Shown here in pieces: positions 49,601 to 64,000 of a stretch of 64,000 nt of DNA. Position 1 is the stretch's first letter. Each line of letters opens with the position of its first letter. The notes beneath the pieces were generated by a model, which saw nothing but the letters and a program-made list of their open reading frames with translations, searched no databases and had not been told where the DNA came from. Source of the stretch: Crotophaga sulcirostris (taxonomy: Eukaryota > Chordata > Aves > Cuculiformes > Crotophagidae); NCBI GenBank assembly GCA_013397455.1, contig VYZB01000121.1, positions 1,905,508-1,969,507 on the forward strand. The letters run 5' to 3'. The position numbers were made by a program, and so were the translations under genes.

Positions 49601-50925
49601 AGCCCCCACTGCCTCTACTCTGACAGCGCTGATCAACACAGCCCCGTAGACTCCGCGGCATCTGCCACCTCCAGCTGCCCCAAAGCACACAACTTCCAGC
49701 CTTCCTCCAAAGGCGAGCATTGGCACTGAGAAACCCAGTGTTGCTGCCTTTGTGCCTGCTGCCATGCCCTCTCCCTGCCAGCTTCTCCATGACTGCCAGC
49801 CAAGCTGTTCTTAGTAGGAAGAAAGACTTCAGAGCTGGTTAAGTCACGGTAGACCACCAGCCAGCTGCTCCTCTGCACCTCCTGGCATAGCTCCACTTTC
49901 CTCCTTGACCTCCCCAGGAGCTTCCCAGGCAGATGAGGAGAAAGTAGCTCGTTGTGGGGCCTGAGTGGTGAAGATGAAAGCCCCATGACGGCTGGGTTGA
50001 TGGTGCACACAGGAGGTGGAGCAGCCTGCTCCTTTCAGGGTTGTTGCAAGCCCCAGAAGGCTGAGTATGGAGTAGGGAAAAGGGGAGAGGGGCTAAAGTG
50101 CCATAATTGAACACTGATGTGGCCTCACCCCATTCCTGTTGTGCAGTGACTCACAGAGGACAAGAAGAGCTGTCATCTCTGCATCCCCTGGCCCAGAGGT
50201 GCAGGGGCTATTCCAGAGTGGGGTTGGGATGGATGGACCCAACCCCTTGACCACACAAATGGCAGTTTAGTTCAGGATGGAAAGGCACTAAAGGCCTAGG
50301 CCATAATTGGGCCAAGAACTCCAGTTCCAACCTGTTCTCTGAAAGCCCATGCAGGAACAGGGTGACATGGTGAGTGTTGATGTATGTGAGCTCAGAAACT
50401 AGAACACTGATTAACAACAGAATAGCAGGTGGTTCTTCCAAGACTCATTTGTCAAGGAACAAAGGAAGTTGTGGGTACAAACAGTCTCGTGCTTACATTT
50501 TCCACTGCATGTAACTTGACTGCCAGCCAACGACTTGATCCCATAAATATGACAGACTAAGTGAACCTTCTTTGAGCAATCACTGCTAAGTAGCTGGCTA
50601 CATGGTGACAATATCCCTTTGCACTGAGGTGCTGCTTAGGGTTACTCCTCAAGGCTGAAAGACCTTTTACCAGATCTACCTTTAGCAGATGTTTGGTAAG
50701 TGACTGGTTTAATGAATAACCTTGTATTATAGTGCACTAAAATTTTATATTGGTAACTTTGAATCATTATTATCTGTGCAGTAACTAAGAGTGAATCTTG
50801 CCATCAGTTAAGTTTCACTTTTACAATATCTTTCCTCATTAAACCATTAAACCACTGTCACTTCTGCCTTTGGTAGTGGTTCTTTTAGTGGTTAAAATGG
50901 GTTCTGCTGTCTGGGGCCCTGAACA
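46621..50925. other. Intergenic LVRN-ARL14EPL, proximal part
   Basis: Moderately AT-rich DNA with several open frames of 60-200 codons on both strands (the longest on the minus strand at 48674-49273). None shows a recognised domain or a bounded exon. A T/C-rich stretch near 49.2-50.1 kb may be old repeat-derived DNA but was not identified. Confidence 0.5.
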
Positions 50926-51880
50926 AGGACGGTGGACTGACCTTGGCTGGCTGTGGGATGCCCATCCTAATGCCCTTCTGCTCCTCAACAGGACTAGTGG
51001 AGAAAATGAGATTAAAGTGCTCGTGGGTTGAGATAAAGACAGGGAAATCACTTACCAGTAACTGTCATGGGTAAAATGTACTTAACTTGGGGAAATTAAT
51101 TTGATCTACTGCCAATTAAAATATACTTGGACAGTGAGAAACAAACCCAAAAATTTAAACACCACCTTTTCTACACCTTCCCCCTTTCCTGGGCTCATCT
51201 CCACTTCCACCTTCTCCCCTCGAGCAACTCAGTGGGAAGGAGGAATGGGGCTGAGGTCAGCCCATAGACACTCCTCTTTGCTGTTTCTCACACTGTTTCC
51301 CTGTCACAGAGATAGAAACCCCTGATAAACCTGGCAGTTTAGATAAAAGCAGGGGGAAGTGGATGAATTATGAAATGGGAGGAATACCACTAAGACCTCA
51401 TTCTATGTTAACATTCTAACAATGAATAACAATAAAATTAAAGAACCCAAAGGAATCTTTCCCGATGGGATAAGAACATTACAGATCCACTTAAAACACT
51501 GAAAAACACATTTTTTTTTCTCTTCTGCTGCCCTCTCTGTCCTGGCTGCAGGGATGCTCCTGAGCACACTGCGTGGTAGAGGGCACTAAGGCACACAAGG
51601 AGCAATCAGCTTGACACTGGATAATGGCCAGGAAGCATGAAAGAAATTTTACAAAACTGTAACCATCTCTCTGCTATTGTCCTTCTACCCCCCACCCCCA
51701 ACAGCAGGGACATTTGCGTGGTATCTCCCACAGTGTATTTACAATCACCTGCTCATGGTGGGGAAGACCACCCTGTAAAAACTATTCCACTCCTCTCTGC
51801 CGCTCCTTCCTCCTTACACTGTTTCCCTGCCCCAGCATGAGCTCCTTTTTCCAGGCTGCTGTTCCTTCAGGGAACATGGC
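50926..51880 (-). mobile_element. ERVL-type LTR, antisense, with an internal insertion
   Basis: The left part (50926-51305) is the reverse complement of the 3' half of the LTR in LVRN intron 3: matching blocks include 'ctgaccttggctggctgt', 'gggttgagataaagacaggg' and 'tactgccaattaaaatat'. The LTR-like sequence resumes at about 51788 ('cactcctctctgccgctcc') after a block of about 480 bp. No viral coding sequence was seen. It is an old, broken copy. Confidence 0.7.
51311..51790. repeat. Duplicated 480-bp block, copy 1
   Basis: Matches 53261-53743 in the same orientation nearly end to end, including 'gggataagaacattacagatcc' and 'gatgctcctgagcacactgcgtgg'. It sits inside the antisense LTR-like sequence. 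It may be an LTR of a second, unidentified family or an internal ERV piece. Confidence 0.8.
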
Positions 51881-52130
51881 TTTAAATTGGAAGGGGGAAG
51901 ATTTAGATTAGACATTGGGAAGAAATTCTTCACAATGAGGGTGGTGAGGCCCTGCCCCAGGTTGCCCAGAGCAGTGGTGGCTGCCCCGTCCCTGGAGGTG
52001 TTCAAGGCCAGGCTGGATGGGGCTTGGAGCCCCCTGATCCAGTGGGAGGTGTCCCTGCCCATGGCAGGGGGGGAACTGGAGGGTCTTTAAGGTCCCTTCC
52101 AACCCAAACCATTCCTTGATTCTGATTTTA
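51881..52130 (+). mobile_element. Older CR1 LINE 3' end
   Basis: Carries 'gatttagattagacattgg', 'ttgcccagagcagtggtggc' and 'aaggtcccttccaaccc', with a decayed tail ('attccttgattctgatttta'). Closely related to the copy at 2845-3153. Confidence 0.9.
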
Positions 52131-52555
52131 TGAACATCCACCTGCTCCACCATGGCCACCCCGGGCATTGCTGTGGAGTCCCTGCTCCTGCTCCCCAGCA
52201 CCTCCTCCCTGCCTGCCTCACTCATTTTGACGCTTCCTGTGCTGTTTCATTTCATGGAGGATTTTTCCTCCATGTGACTCCTCTGCTCGCTTGGCATTTT
52301 TGTTCTTTCTTAATTAGGCTTTGACAGAGGTGCCTCCAGCTTGGCTGAGGGTCTCGGGCTGGGCTGTTACCTGCTGCCAGCTCCTGGCCCGTACCAGTAC
52401 AGAGGCGGAGGCTGGAGGGTGAACATTGTTGTAACCGAGAGCAGGGACAGAGAGGGGGGGGACTGTGAGGAAGGTGAGAGTGGGGGTGTGGGGTGAGGGA
52501 CCACCCGTGACTGGAAGAGGAGGAGCGGGGAGATGGGGACCCGGGCTGTGGGATG
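52131..52555 (-). mobile_element. Possible continuation of the antisense LTR
   Basis: The sequence 'cctgctccaccatggccacc' and the later 'cagaggtgcctccagcttggctgag' resemble the 5' portions of bird ERVL-type LTRs in reverse, recalled from memory. The match is loose. Confidence 0.4.
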
Positions 52556-52559
52556 CCAG

Positions 52560-52802
52560 ATGACAAGACAAGAGGAAACAGCCTCAAGCTGTGCCAGGGG
52601 AGGTTCAGATTAGACATTAGGAAATATTCCTCAGGGTTCTCAGGCCCTGGCAGAGCTGCCCAGGGAGGTGGTGGAGTCACCGTCCCTGGAGGTGTTTAAG
52701 GGACTGGTAGGGGGTTCCTCAGGGATCTGGTTTAGCAGTGGACAGGTGTGGTTGGAGTCGATGATTTATATAAAAGGTTTTTTCCAACCAAGTGATTCTA
52801 TG
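52560..52802 (+). mobile_element. CR1 LINE 3' end
   Basis: Runs from 'gacaagacaagaggaaac' through 'gcccagggaggtggtggag' to 'ttttccaaccaagtgattctatg'. An older tail type. Confidence 0.85.
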
Positions 52803-53260
52803 CCCAGCTCCCAGCAGGAGCACTGAGGGTGTGGGGAAGTGGGATCAGACCCCGCTGCCCAGGAAACCCTCCCGAAAGCGGACAAGGAGTGCCACATCTT
52901 TGGCTTCAGGCTGGGTAGCAGAGGGGTGGGCAGGAGGTGGGTACTGGTTGCTGCCTCTCCACTGCCCGTGCAGAAGGCAGGGCACACACAGTAAGCTGTC
53001 AGCAGAGCGAAAGTGGGACAGGCTTCCCGTGCCGGGCTGGGCACCAGTCAGGATGGACAGAACACCTCCTGTGGAGGCAGGTGTGCTGTTCTCCCCTTGT
53101 GCCTCACACAAGCCTTCCACAGTCTCTTCCCCTTGGCATCTCAGCCACTCAAATGACCTCCCTGTCTTTCATGTGCTTTCTCCCTATCAATTCCACAACC
53201 TCTCACCCTCCTCCCCTCGCAACTGTTCCTGGTTTGAAAATCCCAAAAGGAAAAAGAAAG

Positions 53261-53743
53261 GTATAAACACCTGATAAGCCTGGCAGTATGGGCAAAAGGG
53301 GAGGTGGGGGTAATTAATGAATTATAGAATGGGAGGAATACCGCTAAGACCTCATTCTATGCTAACTTCTAACAATGAAATCAAAGAACCCCAAGGGACA
53401 CTTTCCCAATGGGATAAGAACATTACAGATCCATTTACAACACTGAAAAACACATTTTTTTTTCTCTTCAGCTGCCCTCTTTGTCCTGGCTGCAGGGATG
53501 CTCCTGAGCACACTGCGTGGCAGAGGGCACTAAGGGACACAAGGAGCAATCAGCTTGACACTGGATGATGGCCAGGAAGCATAAAAGAAGTTTAACAATA
53601 CTGTCACCATTTATCTACTTTTCTCCCCCTCTCCCTCACCCGCAACAATAGGGACATTCGTGTGCCATCTCCCACAGCGTATTTACAATCACCTGCTCAT
53701 GGTGGGGGAGACTTGTCCCTGTAGGAACTATTAGGAGTTCCAC
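53261..53743. repeat. Duplicated 480-bp block, copy 2
   Basis: Partner of 51311-51790, 1.95 kb downstream. Unlike copy 1 it is not flanked by obvious ERVL LTR sequence on its right. Confidence 0.8.
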
Positions 53744-55052
53744 TGCCAGAGCCAATCTCTCCAAATGTCACCTAAGACTTTAATCTACAATGCACATCCT
53801 CACTTACTTGTAGCCTAACGCCCACTCTATAAAAAACTGCTCTGGGTAGATTGCAGGCTACATGTTTTCACATATGCCATGATAAACAAATATTATAACC
53901 CAAGCACAATCAATAAAGAAAAAATTCAGATACACATGCATAAGTATTAACAAACTGAAGAAAACAAGATAATAAGCATGAGGTGGTTTAATTATAAATT
54001 TCGCATTTATAAATTTTGTAATTTTTTTTTAGTTAATAATTTCTGTTTTCTCCATTATGAAGAATATGAAGAAACCAGAAAAGCACTAAAAAAATAGAGG
54101 AGAATAAAACAGATTGTGGGGTTTTGTTTGTATTTTGCTGTTGTATGAATACCTTGGAGACTGCGAATTCCTTTTCCCTTGAGGGATTTCTGGTTTATTT
54201 TTCACAACAAAGAAAACAGTCTGTGGAACAAAATGAAGGTATGTGTAGCATCATTTAAGTCACCTAGCTGTGCTCTTCTGCTAGAATTACAGCACTTTTT
54301 GATTTTAAAAGTGTTCAGAGAGAAAGAAAATAGTATGTTAAATAATAAATTTACTTGTCCTCAAACTGGGTTGTGAAATACTTTAGAGATTGGATGGATA
54401 CAGCTGGTAAAGATAAAAAGACACTTTGGACAAGCACAACAGGATAATTTATAAGACTTGGTAGTTTAGGATGTTCGTTAGGATTTAGCTGTGTTCTAGG
54501 AAAGAATAATGAAAGCCATAAGTGATTGCAGCATGCCAGCATCTGGATGTATCAGGAGGAGCCTGAGTTGTCTCCTCTAGTGCAACAAACAGTCCTGAGA
54601 GGCAGCAAGTTGAACTGTGAGGTTCCATTGTCGCTTTAGCTATTGGGAAGCGTATTTATTTGATGACTTTTGACTGTTGGAGAAGGTGAATAGAATTCAG
54701 AATGTTTTCTCTAAAGTTTTAAAATATTCCTTTACCACATCCATGTCCTAAAAAAGTCTCCATTTTTTAAAATGCAGTAGTTATTAGAGTGTTTTTTGTT
54801 TACTCACCTTTAAGAAAAAGAAGGTCTAAGAAATACGTTTGCTCTGCGAGCATAGCACAGATGCAAATAAAAAGTGAGGACTCTCATCCCAGTTTCTATA
54901 ATTTCTCTATTTCCACTCTTTGTGCTAAGTACTATTTAAAAGCCATAATTAATGATACAGAAAGTGTGAGGTCCTTTAAGACAGTTACCTGGCACTGTCT
55001 TCAGCCTGCTTCTCTGGGGAGCACTATTTTGATTATTTGTCTTCTGTTTCAG
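53744..55052. other. Intergenic, nothing recognised
   Basis: AT-rich DNA with no recognised repeat or coding exon. Confidence 0.5.
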
Positions 55053-55134
55053 TCACTCGAGGGCTGATGTCATACTTCCACTATCAGAAGAATCGTGCAC
55101 TGGGAAACCTACGCTGCCCCAGCCCCTTCCTTTG
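55053..55134 (+). other. Candidate isolated exon (82 bp), unassigned
   Basis: Bounded by a strong acceptor (pyrimidine-rich tract then TTTCAG) and a consensus donor (TTTG|GTAAGT). Two of its three forward frames are open but show no known domain. It lies 5 kb 5' of the first ARL14EPL coding exon, so it could be an untranslated leader exon of that gene or part of a noncoding RNA. No expression evidence is available here. Confidence 0.3.
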
Positions 55135-56640
55135 GTAAGTACCATTTAAAAATCTGGAGAAACTCCTTTCTCTCTTGCTGTCTACTCTGAGCTGAACACA
55201 CTCCCTTCAGAACCACAGGTTTTCAGAAGGTAAGTCTGGTAGATCCCTTCTGCCTGTTGCATGACATCCAGAAGATGCACATGATTTTATAATTATCTCT
55301 AGTTTAGCTAAAGGATTCCGCACTTCCAGTTATGGCAGAAAGGCTCTTGGCTTGGGAAGGAATACTCATGAGGATTTGTTTTATTTTACTGGGAGATGGA
55401 AGAATTTGCTCCTGCAGACTCCTGTCAAGGAATGGGCCTTTGCTCTGTCACCATGTTTATCAGTTTCCTGGGAAACCAGATGAGTTAAAGACATGAGACC
55501 TACTTCTTCATCTGGTCTGTGTTTCCCAGCTGGCTTCAGGGCTATCTTCTGAACACACATGCAAGTTTTTGGCTATGAGAGAAGGCACGGACTAGTTGGT
55601 AAGTGGCCTTTCCACATCTTTATAGCTCAGTCCATAGTGGATCCTGAGGAAGAATGATTTATTTGCATTCTTAATTTGGCTGGCACCAAATATCCTATAG
55701 AGATTTCAAGGTGCATACATGAACGTGCCACAAACCTGACTGCTGGTTGCTGAGCCCACAAACATCTCTACAGAACCAGGCTATGAGGAAAATGAGACCC
55801 TTGCCATGGGTCAGTCTAATCCACTTGGGCATATGGGGATCAAAGCAATAGGGACAACATCTTGTGTTGCCCTGGTGAAGGTGATGAACATGCTTCTAAG
55901 CCAGAAAGTCTCCAATGGCATGAACAAATACAGCTTGAAAACAATATGCGTTCACTCTGGCAAGCCCTGATACAGATATTGGCCTTAGGCTGCTGAGATC
56001 AAGCAGCCTGAAGTATCTAAAATGCCAGTCAACACATTTCACACCAGCTGAAATATTTGGCAGTGCAATCTGTGAGGATCGTAAATAGGAATACTAAATT
56101 CTTGAAAGATCAGACACAGGAAAAATATTTCTCTTATGAATATCATAAACAAATGCAGTCCCTTCCAAATCCCAGCATCCTCTGAAGCTGTTCTCTGAGC
56201 AGAAACATCTGTCTCTTGAATAAGACCAAGTCCCTTTTAATATAACACAGCATCTGATTTTCTTCCTTCCTTAATCTGCTTTTAGCCTTGTCTGCTGCGC
56301 CTAGGGTCTGTGCAGAAACTGCCAGTTCTCAGCCACAGTGGAATGTTGAGATGTGGGTGATCACCTCCAGGAAATACTTGCTGTATTCAAAAGATGTAGG
56401 AGAAAACAGGTTTTGGTGGAGGAAGGGTGCAATTGTGGTTATCCTCAGAGCTGATATTTTTATGGAAGAGACTAGTGATCAGTGCATTGCCCCTAGGTTA
56501 CTACTACAGCCAGACATCAGTAGATGAAAAAACCCTGCTTCAGGACCAAGAGGAACTGTTCCTTTGGACAATTAGGTTCTGCAGACTTGAGAGTGGATGT
56601 CTGAGTCTTGAAGTCTCCCTTGTCCCCCTGTGCCCCTTCA
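55135..56640. other. Intergenic, nothing recognised
   Basis: No repeat, RNA gene or coding exon was recognised. Confidence 0.5.
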
Positions 56641-57205
56641 GTATCACAGTATCACAAGGTTGGAAAGGACCTTTGAGATCATCAAGTCCAACCTATAAGC
56701 CAACATTAACACCAACCCATCATCTAAACCATGGCACTGAGCGCCTCATCCAGTCTCCTCTTAAACACCTCCAGGGACGACAAGGACTCCACCACCTCCC
56801 TGGCCAATCACCCTTTCAGTCAAGAATTTCTTCCTAGTATCAAGCCTGCTGACCACACTATTTCTGATGCAGGCCAGGATGCCATTAGCCTTCTTGGCCA
56901 CTGGGGCACACTGCTGGTTCATGTTGAGTTTCCTATCTACCAGCACTTCCAAGTCCCTTTCTGCCTGACTGCTCTGCAGCCACTCTGTCCCCAATCTATA
57001 GCTTTGCACGGGGTTATTTTGTCCAAAGTGTAGAACCCGGCACTTGGACTTATTAAACATCATCCTACTGGAATCAGCCCATCTCTCCAGTCTGTGCAGG
57101 TCTCTCTGTAGGGCCCCCCTACCCCCAACAGGTCGACACTTCCTCCCATCTTGGTATCATCTGCAAACTTGCTAATGATGGACTCAGTCCCCTCATCCAG
57201 AACAT
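56641..57205 (-). mobile_element. CR1 LINE, antisense, with internal deletion
   Basis: On the minus strand a frame covers a late part of ORF2 ('[20 protein letters not shown]' to '[15 protein letters not shown]') and then jumps directly to '[14 protein letters not shown]', omitting the stretch that in other copies lies between these parts. The tail is at the left end ('agtatcacagtatcacaagg'). Confidence 0.9.
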
Positions 57206-58740
57206 GCTACGGAGGATAATCAGTCCTGTGAGTCTCACCAGTTTATGAATTTTGCAGTCTCCTAGTCACATTCTGCCTCAATTTTTAGTATCTTTCCTGG
57301 AGCTCAAAATCTAACACTTTATTTCTACCATATATACGGAGAAAGAAAAGCACTACGTTTTCTATGTATGATATTTTTACTAAGGTGCAAGGGCATTTGA
57401 AACACATGTTTGGAACAAGATGTATGTTCCTTCCTGCAAGTATGTCAAAACTGGCTTTTGATTTTGGGTGGTTGGCTCCAGATAACTGCTAGGACCTAGT
57501 TTCCAAAGGAGTCAAATATTTCCACCACCAGGGGACACATGAGAATTCTGTATGCTTACTGTAGCTGCTCATGGCTGTTCTGCTCCTGACCACTGCACAC
57601 TAATAAACCAGGCATCGATGATGGTCATGTATACTCATTACGTGCTCTAACAATGCTGGATGCATGGTTGGACACAAAGGAGATGTAGGAAGCAAATCTT
57701 GATCTGGACTCCAGCTTGAAAAGAGCAACGATCATTTTTATCTTGAACAATGGTCTTCATTCTTGTTTTATTTGTGGTCCCCTAGCTAATTTCCTGTAGG
57801 AACGCAGGCTCAGCAAACATATATTATACAGCAAATATTAATTGCCTGGTAATTCCTTTTCTAGTCCTAAAAAGACGCTCAAGTCCCAGGATTTAAAACT
57901 GTTGCTGTAGAGCATCCTGTTGTGATCAGTGTTGCAATCTCGGTCATTCTTCAAGTCATTGAAAAAGAGAAAGGGAAATCCTCTCTGAAACAGGCTGAAA
58001 GCTGTTCTTTTCCCGTCTCAAAAAAGCGCCCCCTCCTGTTACTGAAGGTCTCTTCCTTATCTTGACTAGTCCCACTTTTAACGGTAGCCCTGCAGAAAAG
58101 GGCTGCAACAGTGGGAACTAAAGGCTTGTAATCCTCTCCTGCCTCTCTCAGAGCTGCTGGCCCTTTGGCAGTGGTGAAATGAAGATCTTCCCTGGGACGG
58201 GGTTTGGGCAACAATCCTAAAGTGCAGGGTAACCTGCAGAGACCAATACACTACCTTTCAGAGGCAGTGGGAAAATCTAGGCAGCACCTGGGAAGTGTTA
58301 GAGGAACCCCAAAAATCTTAAACATTTCTGGTGCTGTTTGAGGTTAAAATCTGAGGCACCGGAACTGCATGTATTGCATAAAAAGTTTTAACTGAGTAGC
58401 TTCACAGGATGAATAAGAAGAGGTAGCTAACATCCATCCCAAATAGTTTCCACCACCATTTCTGTGTGATAGGGGCGAGGTAATGGATGACATTTGTAGG
58501 ACAGACTCACAGAACTTAGTCCTCTCTGGGTGCTTTGCCAGCAAAGTAGATCATGCACTTTTTTCCCTATTAAACCTAAAACCTACACATTCTATTTACA
58601 CACAAAATCTTTCAGAAAGCTAAGAACTGAGATTTAAAAGTGAAGAAGTTTTCCTCTAATCCTTTGGTTGAGGCCTTCAGGAAGTAAACTGTGAGTCTGC
58701 AGGGAACAGCCTGGTTGTTGTGGTCACACTCTGACACTTT
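57206..58740. other. Intergenic, nothing recognised
   Basis: No supported feature was found. Confidence 0.5.
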
Positions 58741-58744
58741 GAAT

Positions 58745-59460
58745 GTCTGCAAATGATGTGACTGAGAGCAGCCCTGTGGGAAAGGACTTAGTGGTGCTGA
58801 GGGGTAAAAAGCTGGAAGCGGGTCAACAATGTGTGCTCACAGCCCAGAAGGCCAACCCTATCCTGGGCTGCATCCAGAGCAGCGTGGGCAGCAGGGGAGG
58901 GAGGGGATTCTGCTGCCCCTCTGCTCTGCTCTGGTGAGACCCCACCTGGAGTTCTGTGTCCAATTCTGGATTTTCCAGCATAAGAAGGATATGGAACTGT
59001 TGGAATGGGTCCAGAGGAGGCCACAGAGATGATCCAAGGGCTGGAGCACCTCTGATATGAGGACAGGCTGAGAGAGGGGTTGTTCAGCCTGGAGAAGAGA
59101 AGGCTCTGGGGAGGCCCTATAAAAGCCTTCCCATACCTGAAAGGTCTACAGGAAAGCTGGGGAGAGACATTTTAGCAAGGCCTGTTGTGACAGGACAAGG
59201 AGTAATGGTTTTAAACTAAGGGAGAGGAGATTTAGACCAGACATAACGAAGAAATTTTTTACAATGAGGGTGGTGAAACACAGGCCCAGGTTGCCCAGGA
59301 GGATAGTGGAGGCCTCATCCCTGGAGGTGTTCAAGGTCAGGTTGGATGGGGCTCTGAGCAACCTGATCAAGTTGAAGATGTCCCTGCTCCTGCAGGGGGA
59401 TTTGACAAGATGACCTGTAAAGGTTCCTTCTAACCCAAACTATTCTATGATTCTGTGAAT
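58745..59460 (+). mobile_element. Long older CR1 LINE 3' end
   Basis: Starts in ORF2 ('[20 protein letters not shown]', then '[15 protein letters not shown]'), is broken by frame changes, and ends with 'ccaaactattctatgattctgtga'. It is the longest CR1 piece in the window, about 700 bp. Confidence 0.9.
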
Positions 59461-59508
59461 AATGTTAGAGAACATGCCCAAGGCCGTACAGGCCTCCCCC
59501 CCACACAC

Positions 59509-59608
59509 NNNNNNNNNNNNNNNNNNNNNNNNNNNNNNNNNNNNNNNNNNNNNNNNNNNNNNNNNNNNNNNNNNNNNNNNNNNNNNNNNNNNNNNNNNNN
59601 NNNNNNNN
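59509..59608. other. Assembly gap of exactly 100 N
   Basis: A round-number placeholder, so the true missing length is unknown. It sits about 50 bases after a CR1 tail. Confidence 0.97.
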
Positions 59609-59724
59609 CCTTTTTGGAGCCTTGGAAAAAGAACCGCAGGTGGGACAACAGTGTCACCTGCTGGCAAGGGAAACCACTGCTGCTGCCTCCATTGGAACGG
59701 CACATCGCTGCCCGTTCTCGGGGT

Positions 59725-59805
59725 AGAATCCCAATGTCCTGAGGTGGAAGGGGCCCACAGGACCATCGAGACCAGCCACTATCCCTGCACAGCACACCCC
59801 CAGCA
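59725..59805 (-). mobile_element. Short CR1 fragment, antisense
   Basis: 'cctgaggtggaaggggccca' and 'ggaccatcgagaccag' match the reverse of the extreme CR1 3' end. Diverged and tailless. Confidence 0.6.
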
Positions 59806-60190
59806 TTCACACTGTGTTCTGCCAGAATTCCACTTCTCGCCTGCACATTAAAGGTGACAATATTGTGAAGTGTGCCAATGAAAGATTTAACTTCCCTCCC
59901 CCCACTAATTTCTGCACTATTTATACAGCAGAGGTTTTCTGAGGTTTGCTTAACAAATAATAAAGTGACTTTGGTGATAGAGCTTCCATTTATGTTAGTT
60001 ATGTTATTTTAATACAGTTTTAAAATCGAGGCTGATGCTGTGCTGCAGTTTGTCCTGTGTTTGCTGTTGGTTGAGAACCCATAAAAGCTTAGTATGTATA
60101 CTTGCTTACCTTAAAATCTTTACTTAAAATCTGTGGCTGTCTTTATATGTCTAACACACATGTATATATATATTTCACAAGGGTGATCAA

Positions 60191-62923
<2,733 letters not shown>

Positions 62924-62976
62924 TTCTGTTATGATAGCTTTTGCATCTGAGCAAAGTTCTTCATTCTTCACATTAT

Positions 62977-62982
62977 ATTAAA
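62977..62982 (+). promoter_or_regulatory. ARL14EPL: Probable ARL14EPL poly(A) signal (ATTAAA)
   Basis: ATTAAA 54 bases past the stop codon, followed by AT-rich sequence. Other signals further on are possible. Confidence 0.45.
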
Positions 62983-62999
62983 CTAAATCTTGGCTTTAT

Positions 63000-64000
63000 G
63001 AATTGTCTCTAGTGAAGTGCCTGGCAGTGGTGTTTGTGCTTCTTTATTGCTGCCTACCTTACAGACTTCAACCTTCTCCATTAAGTATAAGTATGTATTT
63101 CATTCTTCCTCATCCTTGCAAGCTTTACTGAGGTACCCAGTCAGTCTGTCTAAATCTTGACTTTCTAAAACTGAAGGTGTTTAGACTGCTGTGGGAAAAC
63201 AGTTTTCTTACCCTGGGAAGCTGAACCATATTACCTGTAATAATTTTTTTCTTTCTAGTTTCTCTGCAGTCAGCTTTTTTTTTTTTTTTTCCTTTACAGC
63301 ATATCGAGTACTTGACCTTGATCAATTAGTAATTATATGGCTAAAGGTAAACGGATTGGATATTTTTACCTCTGGACAGAAAATTTTCTTCAGTTCGAGG
63401 ATTTTCCTCTTACTGCAAGACCTGACAGATTTCAAATACCATAACTTAGACCCAGTCTTCTTAAGAGGTAGGTGTTCTCATTCATGATGAACACTCACAT
63501 CTTTTTAGAGGAGTGAGGGTCCCTCTGGATCTTGAAGTGGGGAAGGCTGCAGATTGCTGCAGACAATCTTCAGGACCATGCTGCTAGTGGGGGAATCAGT
63601 GCTTGCTGATTTTGAGGACACACGCAACTTTGAATACTGCAGCACCTTTCTCTCCTACAAGACACCATTCTCTGTGGACAATGACCTTCTGTCCCAAGGC
63701 AGAAGTATCCCCCAGTAGAAGAAACTTCCTGGAACAGATCCCAGGAATGCTCTAACACCACTCTCTCCTTCTGACTTGATACCTTGGAAAGATTTATTGC
63801 TCCTCTCAATTAACAACATCCCAATACTTAACGTTGTAACATAAAAATATCTAGTAGAAAAAACTTCATAGGAATATTTCCTATGGTGGTTAAAATACCC
63901 TCTTTTTGGCAGTCAGATCTGGTTCTATTCTTTCACACACGCCACTGGTCCCAAAGTATCCTTTGACTTGTGCTGGGAGTCAAAGAGCCCACACAATCTC
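63000..64000. other. 3' flank of ARL14EPL, nothing recognised
   Basis: Contains a 15-base T run near 63277 and no supported gene. By human synteny COMMD10 should follow beyond the window. Confidence 0.5.

Noticed and set aside
51311..53743. A complete provirus between the two 480-bp blocks
   Set aside because: The interval contains CR1 ends and no recognisable retroviral coding sequence, so an intact or near-intact element is not supported.

Overview
This is a 64 kb window of bird nuclear DNA. Three things point to a bird: many CR1 LINE 3' ends on both strands, an ERVL-type LTR of the kind common in bird genomes, and two spliced genes in an order known from human chromosome 5q23 (LVRN then ARL14EPL). 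There are no prokaryotic, CRISPR or phage features. The lineage has had a recent burst of one CR1 subfamily; woodpeckers and relatives are known for this, but that identification is only a guess.

Region 1-4440 is the 5' flank. It holds two CR1 fragments and one copy of a sequence that reappears inside LVRN intron 1. Region 4441-46525 is LVRN (laeverin, aminopeptidase Q, an M1 zinc aminopeptidase), on the + strand in 20 coding exons. The start codon and N-terminus lie in a 407-base assembly gap (4441-4847). Every later exon joins in frame to a TGA stop at 46523-46525, leaving 969 visible residues. The zinc motif HEXXH-x18-E, the GAMEN exopeptidase motif and the catalytic tyrosine are all intact, so the enzyme looks functional. 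Three oddities stand out: an in-frame 24-codon minisatellite in exon 1, a GC-AG intron that splits the zinc-binding motif, and a canonical GAMEN where human laeverin (from memory) has HAMEN.

Region 46526-60180 is intergenic. It contains a minus-strand ERVL-type LTR mosaic with a duplicated block of about 480 bp (50.9-53.7 kb), several CR1 pieces, one isolated exon-like segment at 55053-55134 and a 100-N gap. Region 60191-62923 is ARL14EPL, a small cysteine-rich protein of 157 residues in three coding exons on the + strand. The last kilobase shows nothing recognisable.

The two genes are neighbours by conserved synteny and not by a shared pathway. Introns of both carry 5'-truncated CR1 copies, and LVRN intron 17 has four CR1 pieces, two of them facing each other as an inverted pair.
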